This document shows positions 18,890 to 26,938 of a stretch of 64,000 nucleotides of DNA, piece by piece (within the stretch, counting starts at the first letter, position 1; the number at the start of each line of letters is the position of its first letter). The notes beneath the pieces are model-generated. The model saw only the letters and a list, made by a program, of their open reading frames with translations, had not been told where the DNA came from and did no database searches. Location of the stretch: NCBI RefSeq assembly GCF_027924405.1, contig NZ_AP026978.1:5890001-5954000 (forward strand), read 5' to 3'. Source of the stretch: Nocardia sputorum. GTDB lineage: Bacteria; Actinomycetota; Actinomycetes; Mycobacteriales; Mycobacteriaceae. The position numbers and the translations under genes were made by a program.

Positions 18890-19662
18890 CGGTACTGCAC
18901 CGTGACGGGGGCGTGGTCGGACCAGCGCTGGTCGTAGGCGGCGGCGCGCTCCACTATCGCGGCTTTGGCGCGGGTGGCCAGATCGCCTCGGGCCAGGTGA
19001 TAGTCGATGCGCCAGCCGCTGTCGTTGTCGAACGCGCGGCCACGGTAGGACCACCAGCTGTACGGACCGTCGACCTCGGGATGCAGCTTGCGCACCACGT
19101 CGACGTATCCGGCGGCCAGCAGTTCATCGATCCACGCCCGCTCCTGCGGCAGGAACCCGGCCGACTTCAGGTTGCCCTTCCAGTTCTTCAGATCACGCTC
19201 GGTGTGCGCGATGTTCCAGTCCCCGGCGACTACGAAATCCCCGGTTCGGGTCGCGAGGTACGCGCCGAGCTCGGCCATGAAGCGATACTTCTCGTCTTGG
19301 CGAACCGTGCCCGCGTCACCGGAGTGCACGTAGACGCTGGCCACGGTGACGTCGTCGAAGTCGGCCTCGAGATAGCGGCCCGCGGCCGCGAACTCACTGC
19401 TGCCGAAGCCGACTCGCACCGCGCTCGGCGCCCGCCGGGACAGGATGCCGACACCGGCGCGGCCCTTGGACTCCGGCTCGGCGTGCGACAACTGCCATCC
19501 CGCGTCGAGGGCGGGGGCCAGCGCGGCCCTCACCTGCTCGTCGGTGGCGCGGGTCTCCTGCACGCACACGACATCCGCCTCGGTGGCCGTGAGCCAGGCC
19601 AGCAGCCCCTTGCCCGCGGCCGCGCGGACACCGTTCACGTTCACTGTCGAGATATACGGCAC
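18886..19662 (-). CDS. xthA: Exodeoxyribonuclease III / AP endonuclease
   Basis: A 258-residue member of the endonuclease/exonuclease/phosphatase fold. NVNGVRAA, VQETRA, the GDWNIAHTERDLKNWKGN block, WRIDYHLA and WSDHAPV are the metal- and DNA-contacting motifs of the Exo III family, which cuts abasic sites in base-excision repair. GTG at 19662 is taken as the start because the family begins with this strand; a TTG at 19677 would add five residues. Its stop overlaps the RNase start (ATGA). Confidence 0.92.
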   Translation of the reverse strand: MPYISTVNVNGVRAAAGKGLLAWLTATEADVVCVQETRATDEQVRAALAPALDAGWQLSHAEPESKGRAGVGILSRRAPSAVRVGFGSSEFAAAGRYLEADFDDVTVASVYVHSGDAGTVRQDEKYRFMAELGAYLATRTGDFVVAGDWNIAHTERDLKNWKGNLKSAGFLPQERAWIDELLAAGYVDVVRKLHPEVDGPYSWWSYRGRAFDNDSGWRIDYHLARGDLATRAKAAIVERAAAYDQRWSDHAPVTVQYR

Positions 19663-19724
19663 CCCACGACCGTACAATGCTGGTCAGATGAAGTCCCCCG
19701 GACACTGCCGTCCAGGAAGGGGTG

Positions 19725-20615
19725 ATGACGATGTCGTCCGACACCTCCCAGTCCTCCTCCGCCGCCGTGCGCGGATCCACCCGGGCGAAACAGCCCCAGC
19801 CGATCAAGGCATTGCATGTGGGTTCCGGCGACCCGCTGCTGTTGCTGCACGGATTCATGATGTCGCCGCACTGCTGGGAGCAGACCGCCGCGCGACTGTC
19901 GACGCACTGCGAAGTGTTCGCGCCCGCGTTCGCGGGCCACTGGGGCGGTGCGCCCGCCGAGGGCCCGGCGGTGAACGTGTCGACGCTGGCCGACCGGATC
20001 TGCGAACAGCTCGACGAACTGGGTTGGCGCACCTGCCATATCGCGGGCAACTCGCTCGGCGGTCTGGTCGGCGTCGAACTCGCCCGCCGCGGACGTGCCC
20101 GCACCCTGACGCTCATCGCGCCCGCGGGCGGCTGGCACGCGCCGTCGCTGACGCAGTGGCGGGTCAATCTCAAATTCCTCTCCCTGGTGCCGATCGTCGA
20201 AATCGGCAAGCGCTTGGGCGGATTCGCGATCGGCAACAGGCTCGCCCAGCGGATCGCGCTGCTCGCCCTGAGCAAGCAGGCCGCCGCGGTGCCCCGGCGC
20301 GACGCTGCCGCCGCCCTCGCCGCCGCACTGCACTGCCCGGCGATGGTGCCGATGATTCTCGGCGCGATGCGGGCGCCGGCCCAGGAAGACCTCTCCACCC
20401 TGCGCACGCCGGTCCGGCTGCTGCTCTCGGAGTACGACCGGGTGATCCCCAACCGCGTGTACGCCCGCCGCTACTTGAAGGAACTGCCCGAATCCGCCGA
20501 CCGCATCCTGGTCAACGGCGTCGGCCACGTACCGATGCTGGAAGCGCCCGACCGCATCGCCACCCTCATCGCCGAGCACGTCTACGCCAGCCGCACACGG
20601 TTACGGGCTGTGTGA
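19725..20615 (+). CDS. Alpha/beta hydrolase
   Basis: A 296-residue alpha/beta-hydrolase. LLLLHGFMMSPHCW forms the oxyanion region, GNSLGG the nucleophile elbow with its serine, EYDRVIP the acid, and VGHVPMLEAP the catalytic histidine, so the triad is complete. AGGAAGG lies just upstream; ATGs at 19725 and 19731 and a GTG at 19722 compete as start. The substrate is not known. Confidence 0.85.
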   Translation: MTMSSDTSQSSSAAVRGSTRAKQPQPIKALHVGSGDPLLLLHGFMMSPHCWEQTAARLSTHCEVFAPAFAGHWGGAPAEGPAVNVSTLADRICEQLDELGWRTCHIAGNSLGGLVGVELARRGRARTLTLIAPAGGWHAPSLTQWRVNLKFLSLVPIVEIGKRLGGFAIGNRLAQRIALLALSKQAAAVPRRDAAAALAAALHCPAMVPMILGAMRAPAQEDLSTLRTPVRLLLSEYDRVIPNRVYARRYLKELPESADRILVNGVGHVPMLEAPDRIATLIAEHVYASRTRLRAV

Positions 20616-20619
20616 TTTT

Positions 20620-20736
20620 CCAGCGCCTTCGGCGCTGGGTGTTCGCGGCCCCCTTGTGGCTCGCGTTTGCGCGACCGCCGCTTGCGACTTCGTCGCCTGC
20701 GCGACGGCCGCGCAAACGCGAGCCGGGCCGCGAACG
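20620..20736 (+). repeat. Structured palindromic repeat, copy 1
   Basis: A short hairpin (CAGCGCC TTC GGCGCTG, 20621-20637) is followed by an 11-bp outer stem (GTTCGCGGCCC at 20641-20651 with GGGCCGCGAAC at 20725-20735). Inside is a perfect 16-bp stem (GGCTCGCGTTTGCGCG at 20658-20673 with its complement at 20709-20724). It fills the convergent interval between the hydrolase and acyl-CoA dehydrogenase genes. Related copies lie at 55893 and 57227. Confidence 0.85.
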
Positions 20737-20884
20737 GGCAATGCTCGGTCTCGCTTCGCTCGAAAGACGTGGTTGCGGTGCGCTGGGAACGTTGGGCAAT
20801 CGAACCCCAGGCACCGAGCACGCGACTGAAGCGGCCGAGATGAGGGGCGCACAACCACGTTCCCCGTCGAGCGAAGTTGTCGAC

Positions 20885-22129
20885 TTACTGCGCCAGCAAT
20901 CCCTTCGCGATGTGGGTCACCTGGATCTCGTTGCTGCCCGCGTAGATCATCAGCGACTTGGCGTCGCGGGCGAGTTGCTCCACGCGGTACTCGGTCATGT
21001 AGCCGTTGCCGCCGAAGAGCTGGACCGCTTCCATAGCCACCTCGGTGGCGGCCTCGGAGGCGTACAGCTTCATCGCGGAGGCTTCGGCCAGGGTCGGGGG
21101 TTTGCCCGCCCGGCCGCGCTCGAGCGTGTTGAACACCATGTTCTGCACGTTGATCCGCGCGATCTCCATCTTCGCCAGCTTCAACTGGACCAGCTGGAAT
21201 CGCCCGATCTCCTGGCCCCAGAGCTTGCGGGTCTTGGCGTACTCCACGCACAGCCGATGACACTCGTTGATGATGCCCAGCGCCATGAACGCCACGCCGA
21301 CGCGCTCGGCGGTGAAGCTGGACCGCGCGCTCTCCCGCCCGTCGCCGCCCTTGTGCTCCTCGGTCTCGCCGAGGAGCCGGTCCCGGCCGACGCGCACGTT
21401 GTCGAAGAACAGCTCACCGGTCGGCGAGGAATGCAGGCCCATCTTCTTGAACGGCTTCCCCTGGGTGAGGCCGGGCATGCCCTTGTCCAGCACGAAGGCG
21501 AGCACTTTGCGGTCGCGCTTGTCGCCGCCCGCGCCGTCGTCGAGCTTCGCGTAGACGATCATCACGTCGGCGTACGGACCGTTGGTGATGAAGGTCTTCT
21601 GGCCGTTGAGCAGGTAGTCCTCCCCGTCGCGCTTGACGTAGGTCTTCATGCCGCCGAACGCGTCGGAACCGGAGTCCGGTTCGGTGATCGCCCAGGACGC
21701 CACCTTGCGCATGGTGACGATGTCCCCCAGCCAGCGCTGCTTCTGAGCCAGGGTGCCTCGCGACATGATCGTGGTGGCGCCCAGACCGATGCTCACCCCC
21801 ATCGCGGAGACCAGGCCCATGCACACCCCCGACAGCTCGCCGATGAGCACCGCCATCAGCGATTCCTGTCCGGCGAACGGGCTCGCGCCGGAACTCTTCC
21901 GCTCCGGTTCCGGCTCCCCCGCCGCGCGCGCCTCCTGCTTGGCCAGCATCTTCTGCACAGCCTCGCCGCCCATCACGTCGATCCCGAACTCGCGGAACAA
22001 CTTCCGGATGACGGGGTACGGCGGCAAATCGCCGCTGTCGAGCGCGTCCAGATTCGGGCGGATCTCCCTGTCGATGAACGCCCGGACGGCGTCGCGGATC
22101 AGCAGATCGGTCTCGGACCATTCGAACAT
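20885..22129 (-). CDS. Acyl-CoA dehydrogenase
   Basis: A 414-residue FAD-dependent acyl-CoA dehydrogenase introducing the alpha-beta double bond in fatty-acyl or side-chain CoA substrates. The flavin-binding signature ASWAITEPDSGSDAFGGMKT, the helix AERVGVAFMALGIINEC, and the C-terminal GGNGYMTEYRVEQLARDAK and YAGSNEIQ motifs are intact. GAGGAGAA precedes the ATG at 22129. It is the last gene of the operon of thiolase, SRPBCC, MaoC and SDR genes. Confidence 0.92.
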   Translation of the reverse strand: MFEWSETDLLIRDAVRAFIDREIRPNLDALDSGDLPPYPVIRKLFREFGIDVMGGEAVQKMLAKQEARAAGEPEPERKSSGASPFAGQESLMAVLIGELSGVCMGLVSAMGVSIGLGATTIMSRGTLAQKQRWLGDIVTMRKVASWAITEPDSGSDAFGGMKTYVKRDGEDYLLNGQKTFITNGPYADVMIVYAKLDDGAGGDKRDRKVLAFVLDKGMPGLTQGKPFKKMGLHSSPTGELFFDNVRVGRDRLLGETEEHKGGDGRESARSSFTAERVGVAFMALGIINECHRLCVEYAKTRKLWGQEIGRFQLVQLKLAKMEIARINVQNMVFNTLERGRAGKPPTLAEASAMKLYASEAATEVAMEAVQLFGGNGYMTEYRVEQLARDAKSLMIYAGSNEIQVTHIAKGLLAQ

Positions 22130-22155
22130 CGTCGTTCTCCTCACATTCCCCGAGG

Positions 22156-23031
22156 TCAGGGCAGCCGGGCGGCGATGTCGTCGATCAGCCAGGGACCCTC
22201 GGTCTCGATGGTCTTCACATCGTGCCAACCGGCCAGCTCCGAGATCGCGCCGCCCTGCACCGCGAATACCTTCCCGGTGATCGGGCATGCTTCGGCGGCC
22301 AGATAGGCGACCAGCGGCGCGATATTGGCCGGCGCGAACGCGTCGAACCCGCCTTCGGACGACTCCGCCTCGGCCGCCAGCATCTCCCCCATACCGGGAG
22401 TGGCCAGGGTGAGCCGGGTGCGCGCGATCGGCGCGATCGCGTTGACCCGGACGCCGTAGCGCGCCAGTTCGTCGGCGGCCACCAGGGTCAGCGCGGCGAT
22501 CCCGGCCTTCGCCGCGCCGTAATTGGCCTGACCAGGATTGGGCAGCGTGGTGCCCGACGCCGAGGCGGTGTTGATCACCGCGGCCTTGGGCTGGTTGCCC
22601 GCCTTGGACTGCTGCTTCCAGTACGCCGCGGCGTGATGCAGCACCGCGGCGTGGCCCTTGAGATGCACGGCGATCACCGCGTCCCACTGTGCCTCGGACA
22701 TGCCCGCGAGGAAGGCGTCGCGCAGGATGCCCGCGTTGTTGACCACGACGTCGAGCCCGCCGAACTCGGCGACCGCCTGGTCGACCAGCTTCTGCGCGCC
22801 GTCCCAGGTGGCGACGTCGTCGGTGTTGGCCACCGCCTTGCCGCCCGTGGCGACGATCTCGCGCACCACCTCCTGGGCGGGGCCGGTGTCGGTCCCCTCG
22901 CCCGCGTTGCTGCCGCCGAGGTCGTTGACGACCACCGCGGCCCCTTCCTTCGCGAACAGCAGTGCGTGCTCGCGGCCGATGCCGCGCCCCGCGCCGGTGA
23001 TGACGGCGACCCGTCCGGCCAGTACGCCCAT
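22156..23031 (-). CDS. SDR-family 3-hydroxyacyl-CoA/ACP dehydrogenase
   Basis: A 291-residue classical short-chain dehydrogenase. G-A-G-R-G-I-G at 13-19 binds NAD(P); NNAG is present, and the catalytic serine region TASASGTTLPNPGQANYGAAK gives Ser, Tyr and Lys. The C-terminal extension resembles the dehydrogenase parts of multifunctional beta-oxidation proteins. With neighbouring MaoC, thiolase and acyl-CoA dehydrogenase genes it can supply the third step of a beta-oxidation cycle. Confidence 0.9.
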   Translation of the reverse strand: MGVLAGRVAVITGAGRGIGREHALLFAKEGAAVVVNDLGGSNAGEGTDTGPAQEVVREIVATGGKAVANTDDVATWDGAQKLVDQAVAEFGGLDVVVNNAGILRDAFLAGMSEAQWDAVIAVHLKGHAAVLHHAAAYWKQQSKAGNQPKAAVINTASASGTTLPNPGQANYGAAKAGIAALTLVAADELARYGVRVNAIAPIARTRLTLATPGMGEMLAAEAESSEGGFDAFAPANIAPLVAYLAAEACPITGKVFAVQGGAISELAGWHDVKTIETEGPWLIDDIAARLP

Positions 23032-23105
23032 GTGTTGTCTCCTGAAGTCGCGCCGATTCCGGCGATGGGAAAGAACGCGGCGGTGTCGGTGCCGCCGCGC
23101 GTTGG

Positions 23106-23987
23106 TCAGTCGGCGATCTCGGCCAGTCCGTCGCTGAGCACGACATCGTCGCCGCGCACGGTCTCGAAGGCGTAGCGGGTGACGCCGTCGGCGGAGCCCG
23201 CCTTCCAGATGCGGGTCTCCAGATCGTCACCGGGGAAGACGAGTTTGGCGAAGCGCACCGCGAAGCGCCGGAGCCGGTGCACATCCGAGGCCGCGACCTC
23301 AGTGAGCACCGCCCAGGACGCGAACGCCATGGTGCACAACCCGTGCGCGATGATGCCGGGCAGCCCGGCGTCCTTGGCGACCTGCTCGTCCAGGTGCAGG
23401 GGCACCGGATCGCCGGACGCCGGTGCGTAGCGGAAGGTTTGGTCATGGTCCACATGCTGCGCCACCACGGCGACCGGGTCGTGCTCGCGCAGCCGCTCGT
23501 CGAACTTGTGCGCCGGAGCGGCCTGGCCGACCGTCGCGCCCGCATCGATGTTGCGGAAGAAGGCGGTCAGGTACTGGTCGTTGACCGGTTCGCCCGCCTC
23601 GGTGCGGCATTCGATGCGGATGGTGATGGCCGTCCCGTTGGGACGGCTGGTGTAGCCGATCGCCTTCGCCCGCGACACCAGCCGATCGCCGGGCCGGATC
23701 GCGCGGTGGAAGTGGAAGTCCTGCTCCCCGTGCACAACCCGGCCGAAGATGTCCATCGGCGCGACATCGATGACGGGCATCATCATGGCCTCGAACACCG
23801 GCACGATGGCGAAGACCGGCCCGGCCACCGTCCCGGCCAGATGCGCGGCGATCGGATCGTTCGTCGCGGCGGCGTATTCCGCGATGCGCTCGGCGGTGAC
23901 CTCCAAACGCTCCTCGTCGGACCAGGTCTCCAAGCCGCTGTCGTCGAACTCGACCACCCGGGCGGTCCCCGGGGCCTGACCGCTCAT
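23106..23987 (-). CDS. MaoC-like double hot-dog (R)-enoyl-CoA hydratase/dehydratase
   Basis: A 293-residue double hot-dog dehydratase like Rv3389c (HtdY). The C-terminal hot dog carries the hydratase-2 motif: FRYAPASGDPVPLHLDEQVA, then GLPGIIAHGLCTM, with the conserved Asp and His. The N-terminal repeat (HLAGTVAGPVFAIVPVFEAM) lacks them, as usual. It hydrates trans-2-enoyl-CoA to the 3-hydroxyacyl-CoA. The ATG overlaps the stop of the small ORF upstream (ATGA). Confidence 0.88.
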   Translation of the reverse strand: MSGQAPGTARVVEFDDSGLETWSDEERLEVTAERIAEYAAATNDPIAAHLAGTVAGPVFAIVPVFEAMMMPVIDVAPMDIFGRVVHGEQDFHFHRAIRPGDRLVSRAKAIGYTSRPNGTAITIRIECRTEAGEPVNDQYLTAFFRNIDAGATVGQAAPAHKFDERLREHDPVAVVAQHVDHDQTFRYAPASGDPVPLHLDEQVAKDAGLPGIIAHGLCTMAFASWAVLTEVAASDVHRLRRFAVRFAKLVFPGDDLETRIWKAGSADGVTRYAFETVRGDDVVLSDGLAEIAD

Positions 23988-24117
23988 GCTCTGTCCCTTT
24001 CGGCAACGCTGCGCTGCCGCCTCCGGGCCTGACCGCTCATGCTGTTTCCGATTCCGGCATGAGCGGGACCCTCCGTGGTCACGCTGCGCTGCCGCCTCCG
24101 GGCCTGACCGCTCATGC
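23972..24117. repeat. Direct repeats carrying duplicated start codons
   Basis: A perfect 37-bp repeat occurs at 24006-24042 and 24081-24117 (75-bp period), and its first 19 bases on the minus strand recur at the MaoC gene start (23972-23990). Each copy contains the minus-strand sequence ATGAGCGGTCAGGCCC, so the same start codon context appears three times between the SRPBCC and MaoC genes. Confidence 0.9.
23984..24115 (-). CDS. Small ORF built from a duplicated gene junction
   Basis: A 43-residue frame contains MSGQARRRQRSV twice, once with T and once with A following. Its ATG overlaps the SRPBCC stop (ATGA) and its own stop overlaps the MaoC start (ATGA), so ribosomes could pass through all three frames. 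It probably arose when the 5' end of the MaoC gene was tandemly duplicated; whether the peptide matters is unknown. No homologous family is recognised. Confidence 0.4.
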   Translation of the reverse strand: MSGQARRRQRSVTTEGPAHAGIGNSMSGQARRRQRSVAERDRA

Positions 24118-24549
24118 CGCTACAGCCAGGGCGTCGAGTTGTTCGAGGGATCGGTCCAGCTGTTTGATGCCGTCCTTCTCCACTGCTTTGCCGAGCGCGC
24201 CCTTGATCAGAGCGCCCTCGAAATCGCCGGACACCAGGACGGTGCTTCCCTCGCCGTTGGGCCGGATGTCGAAGGTGAATTCGGTCTTCACTCCAGCCAT
24301 GCCGGTGCCGCCGAGTGTCAGCTTGTGCGGCGCGTCCACCGCGACGATGGTCCATTCCAGCTTGTTCGCCATGCCGAGCATCACGATCTTCGCGACCAGC
24401 TTGGCGCCCTCGCTCAGCACGGCGGGCGGCTCCTCCATGAAGCGTTCGTGGATGGTGAACCACTTGTCCCAGGTCTGCGGGTCGGAGACGACCGCCCACA
24501 GGGCCTCCGGGGCGGCGTTCACGTCTTTGGTGGCTTCGATGTGTCCCAT
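24112..24549 (-). CDS. SRPBCC-family (polyketide cyclase/START-like) protein
   Basis: A 145-residue SRPBCC-fold protein: a beta strand with N-terminal MGHIEATKDVNAAPEALWAV, then SDPQTWDKWFTIHERF, the FTFDIRPNGEGSTVLVSGDF strands and a long C-terminal helix (QLDRSLEQLDALA). The fold makes a deep hydrophobic pocket for lipids or CoA substrates. It lies in the beta-oxidation-like operon between the thiolase and MaoC genes, which suggests lipid or acyl-substrate handling; the exact role is unknown. Confidence 0.85.
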   Translation of the reverse strand: MGHIEATKDVNAAPEALWAVVSDPQTWDKWFTIHERFMEEPPAVLSEGAKLVAKIVMLGMANKLEWTIVAVDAPHKLTLGGTGMAGVKTEFTFDIRPNGEGSTVLVSGDFEGALIKGALGKAVEKDGIKQLDRSLEQLDALAVAA

Positions 24550-24590
24550 ATGTCGACTCCTCGTCGAGTTCGTTCAGGGCCGGGCCGCGT

Positions 24591-25808
24591 TCAGCGATCG
24601 GCGCGCTGATAGGCGGTGACGACGGCCGCGCCGCCGAGGCCGATGTTGTGTTGCAGGGCGGCGGTGACGCCCTCCACCTGCCGTTTGTCCGCGGTGCCGC
24701 GCAGCTGCCAGGTCAGCTCCGAGCACTGCGCGAGCCCCGTCGCGCCGAGCGGATGTCCCTTCGAGATCAGGCCGCCGGATGGATTGACCACCCAGGTGCC
24801 GCCGTAGGTGGTCCGGCCGTCGTCCACCAGTTGCCCGGCCTCGCCCTCGCCGCACAGTCCGAGCGCCTCGTAGAGCAGCAGTTCGTTGGCCGAGAAGCAG
24901 TCGTGCAGCTCGATGACCTGGAAGTCCTCCGGGCCCAGGCCCGACTGCTGGTAGACCTTTCGCGCGGCCTGGACGTTCATGTCGTAGCCGATCAGGTTCT
25001 TGGCGGTCTGGTCGAAGGTCGAGGCGAAGTCGGTGGTCATCGCCTGGCCGACGATCTCCACCGCCTGTCCGGCGAGGTCGTGGGCATCGACGAAAGCCTC
25101 GCTCGCCAGGATCACCGCACCGGATCCGTCCGAGGTCGGCGAGCACTGCAATTTGGTCAGCGGGTCGTAGATCATCCGCGACGCGAGAATGTCGTCGAGG
25201 GTGTACTCGTCCTGGAACTGCGAGTACGGGTTGTTCACCGAGTGCTTGTGGTTCTTGTAGCCGATCTTGGCGAAGTGCTCGGCGGTGGTTCCGTACTGCT
25301 TCATGTGCTCGCGCCCCGCCGCGCCGAACATCCACGGCGCCACCGGGAAGAGCACCTCGGAGATCTCGGCCAGCGCCATGACGTGCTTGGCCATCGGCTG
25401 CTCGCGGTCGTCCCAGGTGGATCCGAGCGATCCGGGCTGCATCTTCTCGAAGCCCAGCGCCAGCGTGCAGTCCGCCAGACCGCCGCGGATCGCTTGCGCC
25501 GCGAGGTACAGCGCGGTGGAGCCGGTGGAGCAGTTGTTGTTCACGTTGACCACCGGAATGCCGGTCATGCCGAGTTCGTAGACGGCACGCTGGCCCGAGG
25601 TGGATTCGCCGTAGACGTAGCCGACGTAGGCCTGCTCCACCAGGTCGTAGGCGATCCCGGCGTCCACGAGCGCCTTGGTGCCCGATTCCCTGGCCATGTC
25701 CGGGTAGTCCCACGCGCGGGTGGTGCCGTCGGCCTCCTCGACCATGCGGCGGCCCGGCTTCTCGAACTTCGTCATCCCGACACCGACGACGTAGACCTTG
25801 TTCGCCAT
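24591..25808 (-). CDS. Lipid-transfer protein / SCP2-type thiolase
   Basis: A 405-residue thiolase-superfamily protein of the lipid-transfer (SCP-x) branch. The nucleophile is C93 in [19 protein letters not shown] and [10 protein letters not shown] supply the other active-site residues. Such proteins act in degradation of steroid side chains or branched acyl-CoAs, or as aldolase subunits. GAGGAG precedes the ATG at 25808. It is the first gene of the operon, 55 bp downstream of a TetR-type palindrome. Confidence 0.9.
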   Translation of the reverse strand: MANKVYVVGVGMTKFEKPGRRMVEEADGTTRAWDYPDMARESGTKALVDAGIAYDLVEQAYVGYVYGESTSGQRAVYELGMTGIPVVNVNNNCSTGSTALYLAAQAIRGGLADCTLALGFEKMQPGSLGSTWDDREQPMAKHVMALAEISEVLFPVAPWMFGAAGREHMKQYGTTAEHFAKIGYKNHKHSVNNPYSQFQDEYTLDDILASRMIYDPLTKLQCSPTSDGSGAVILASEAFVDAHDLAGQAVEIVGQAMTTDFASTFDQTAKNLIGYDMNVQAARKVYQQSGLGPEDFQVIELHDCFSANELLLYEALGLCGEGEAGQLVDDGRTTYGGTWVVNPSGGLISKGHPLGATGLAQCSELTWQLRGTADKRQVEGVTAALQHNIGLGGAAVVTAYQRADR

Positions 25809-25862
25809 CGAACTCCTCACATCTGTGCGTACGCCGCGCGGCGGCCGATCGAGTGAAAACAA

Positions 25863-25880
25863 ACATACAAGGTTGTATGT
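25863..25880. promoter_or_regulatory. TetR operator upstream of the thiolase operon
   Basis: ACATACAAGGTTGTATGT is a perfect 7-4-7 palindrome 55 bp upstream of the thiolase ATG. The same architecture recurs at 26138-26155 before the TetR gene, and a half-site ACATACA lies at 25951. The rest of the 25809-26172 interval shows repeated GTCGAGAAC elements near 25988, 26030 and 26092, of unknown meaning. Confidence 0.7.
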
Positions 25881-26137
25881 AAATTAGGCAAGGGATTCCG
25901 CAAGGGTCCAACCGGAGGCCGGTTAACCAGCTGATTGCGTCTCGCCTGCTACATACAGTGAGACATGCATGTTCTTCGATCACCGCCTCGAGAACAGGGC
26001 CGATGCGAGCCGTTATACCCTCGCCTCCCGTCGAGAACGGGGAGCAAGCGATGCTGGCCTGCCGAAGACAGCGAACTCGCCCCACCCTGCCGTCGAGAAC
26101 GGTTCCCGGCCCATCGGCAATCCGTATCCGAGCCGGA

Positions 26138-26155
26138 ACATACAGCAGTGTATGT
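26138..26155. promoter_or_regulatory. TetR operator upstream of the regulator gene
   Basis: ACATACAGCAGTGTATGT repeats the 7-4-7 palindrome with a different centre, ending 17 bp before the ATG of the TetR gene, a position suited to autorepression. Confidence 0.7.
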
Positions 26156-26172
26156 AAGTGTACGATCGAGCG

Positions 26173-26859
26173 ATGGCCAGGAGCGTAGTCGCGAAACAGC
26201 AGCGCCGGACGCAGGAGCAGCGCAGCACCGAGATGCGCACCCGCTTGCTGGACGCGACGGTGGACTGCCTGGTCGAGTACGGATACTCCGGCACCACGAC
26301 GCCCCGGGTAGCCGAACGCGCCGGGGTGACCCGCGGGGCCCAAGTGCATCACTTCGGCTCGAAAACCGATCTCGTGGTGGCCGCGATCAGTCATCTCGCG
26401 CAGTTGCGCGCCGAAACCGCCATGCGGGAGATGTCGCGGGTCGAAACCGGCGACGATCCGGTGGCGGCGGCACTGGAGTTCCTGTGGGACCTGCATCAAG
26501 GTCCGCTGTTCATCGCGACCGTGGAACTGTGGGTGGCGGGACGGACCGACCCGGTGCTCGCCGCGGCGATGGAGAAGGTCGAGCCGTTCGTCAACAACGC
26601 CGTCTTGCTGGCGGTCGCCCGGTTCGTGCCGGACGACGTGCGCCGCAAGGAAGCGCGCGACTTCATCTACACGGCCATGGACGCGCTGCGCGGCATCCTG
26701 ATCTCCAACTTCATCGACCCCGACGACGAGCGCGCCCGTCGCCGATGGCGGCGCGCCTCGGCGCACCTGCACGAGATCGCCGGTCGGGCCCTCGCCGCCC
26801 GCTCCGAACCTTCCTCACCCGACCCGGCGCGTCCGGATTCCGACGGGCACCGCGGGTGA
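26173..26859 (+). CDS. TetR-family regulator of the beta-oxidation-like operon
   Basis: A 228-residue TetR protein: HTH at about 20-65 (GYSGTTTPRVAERAGVTRGA, then HHFGSKTDLV). The C-terminal domain (EFLWDLHQGPLFIATVELWV) is typical of acyl-CoA or lipid-responsive members. The shared palindrome before its own gene and before the divergent thiolase operon is strong circumstantial evidence that it represses both. The inducer is unknown, perhaps an acyl-CoA. Confidence 0.88.
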   Translation: MARSVVAKQQRRTQEQRSTEMRTRLLDATVDCLVEYGYSGTTTPRVAERAGVTRGAQVHHFGSKTDLVVAAISHLAQLRAETAMREMSRVETGDDPVAAALEFLWDLHQGPLFIATVELWVAGRTDPVLAAAMEKVEPFVNNAVLLAVARFVPDDVRRKEARDFIYTAMDALRGILISNFIDPDDERARRRWRRASAHLHEIAGRALAARSEPSSPDPARPDSDGHRG

Positions 26860-26938
26860 CCCTTCGGAAGGTCGTCACGCGCCGGGTCGCGCATCGGGAA
26901 GACGACGTCGCTTTACAGTGCCCGCGTGCGGCAGGGCG

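Noticed and set aside
19445..22306. A 953-codon open frame on the + strand
   Set aside because: It runs opposite to and across xthA, the hydrolase and acyl-CoA dehydrogenase genes, has the Arg/Pro-rich composition of antisense frames in GC-rich DNA, and shows no motif.
24574..26772. A 732-codon open frame on the - strand
   Set aside because: It is a shifted-frame shadow of the thiolase gene and extends over the operator region; the thiolase frame has all the catalytic motifs.
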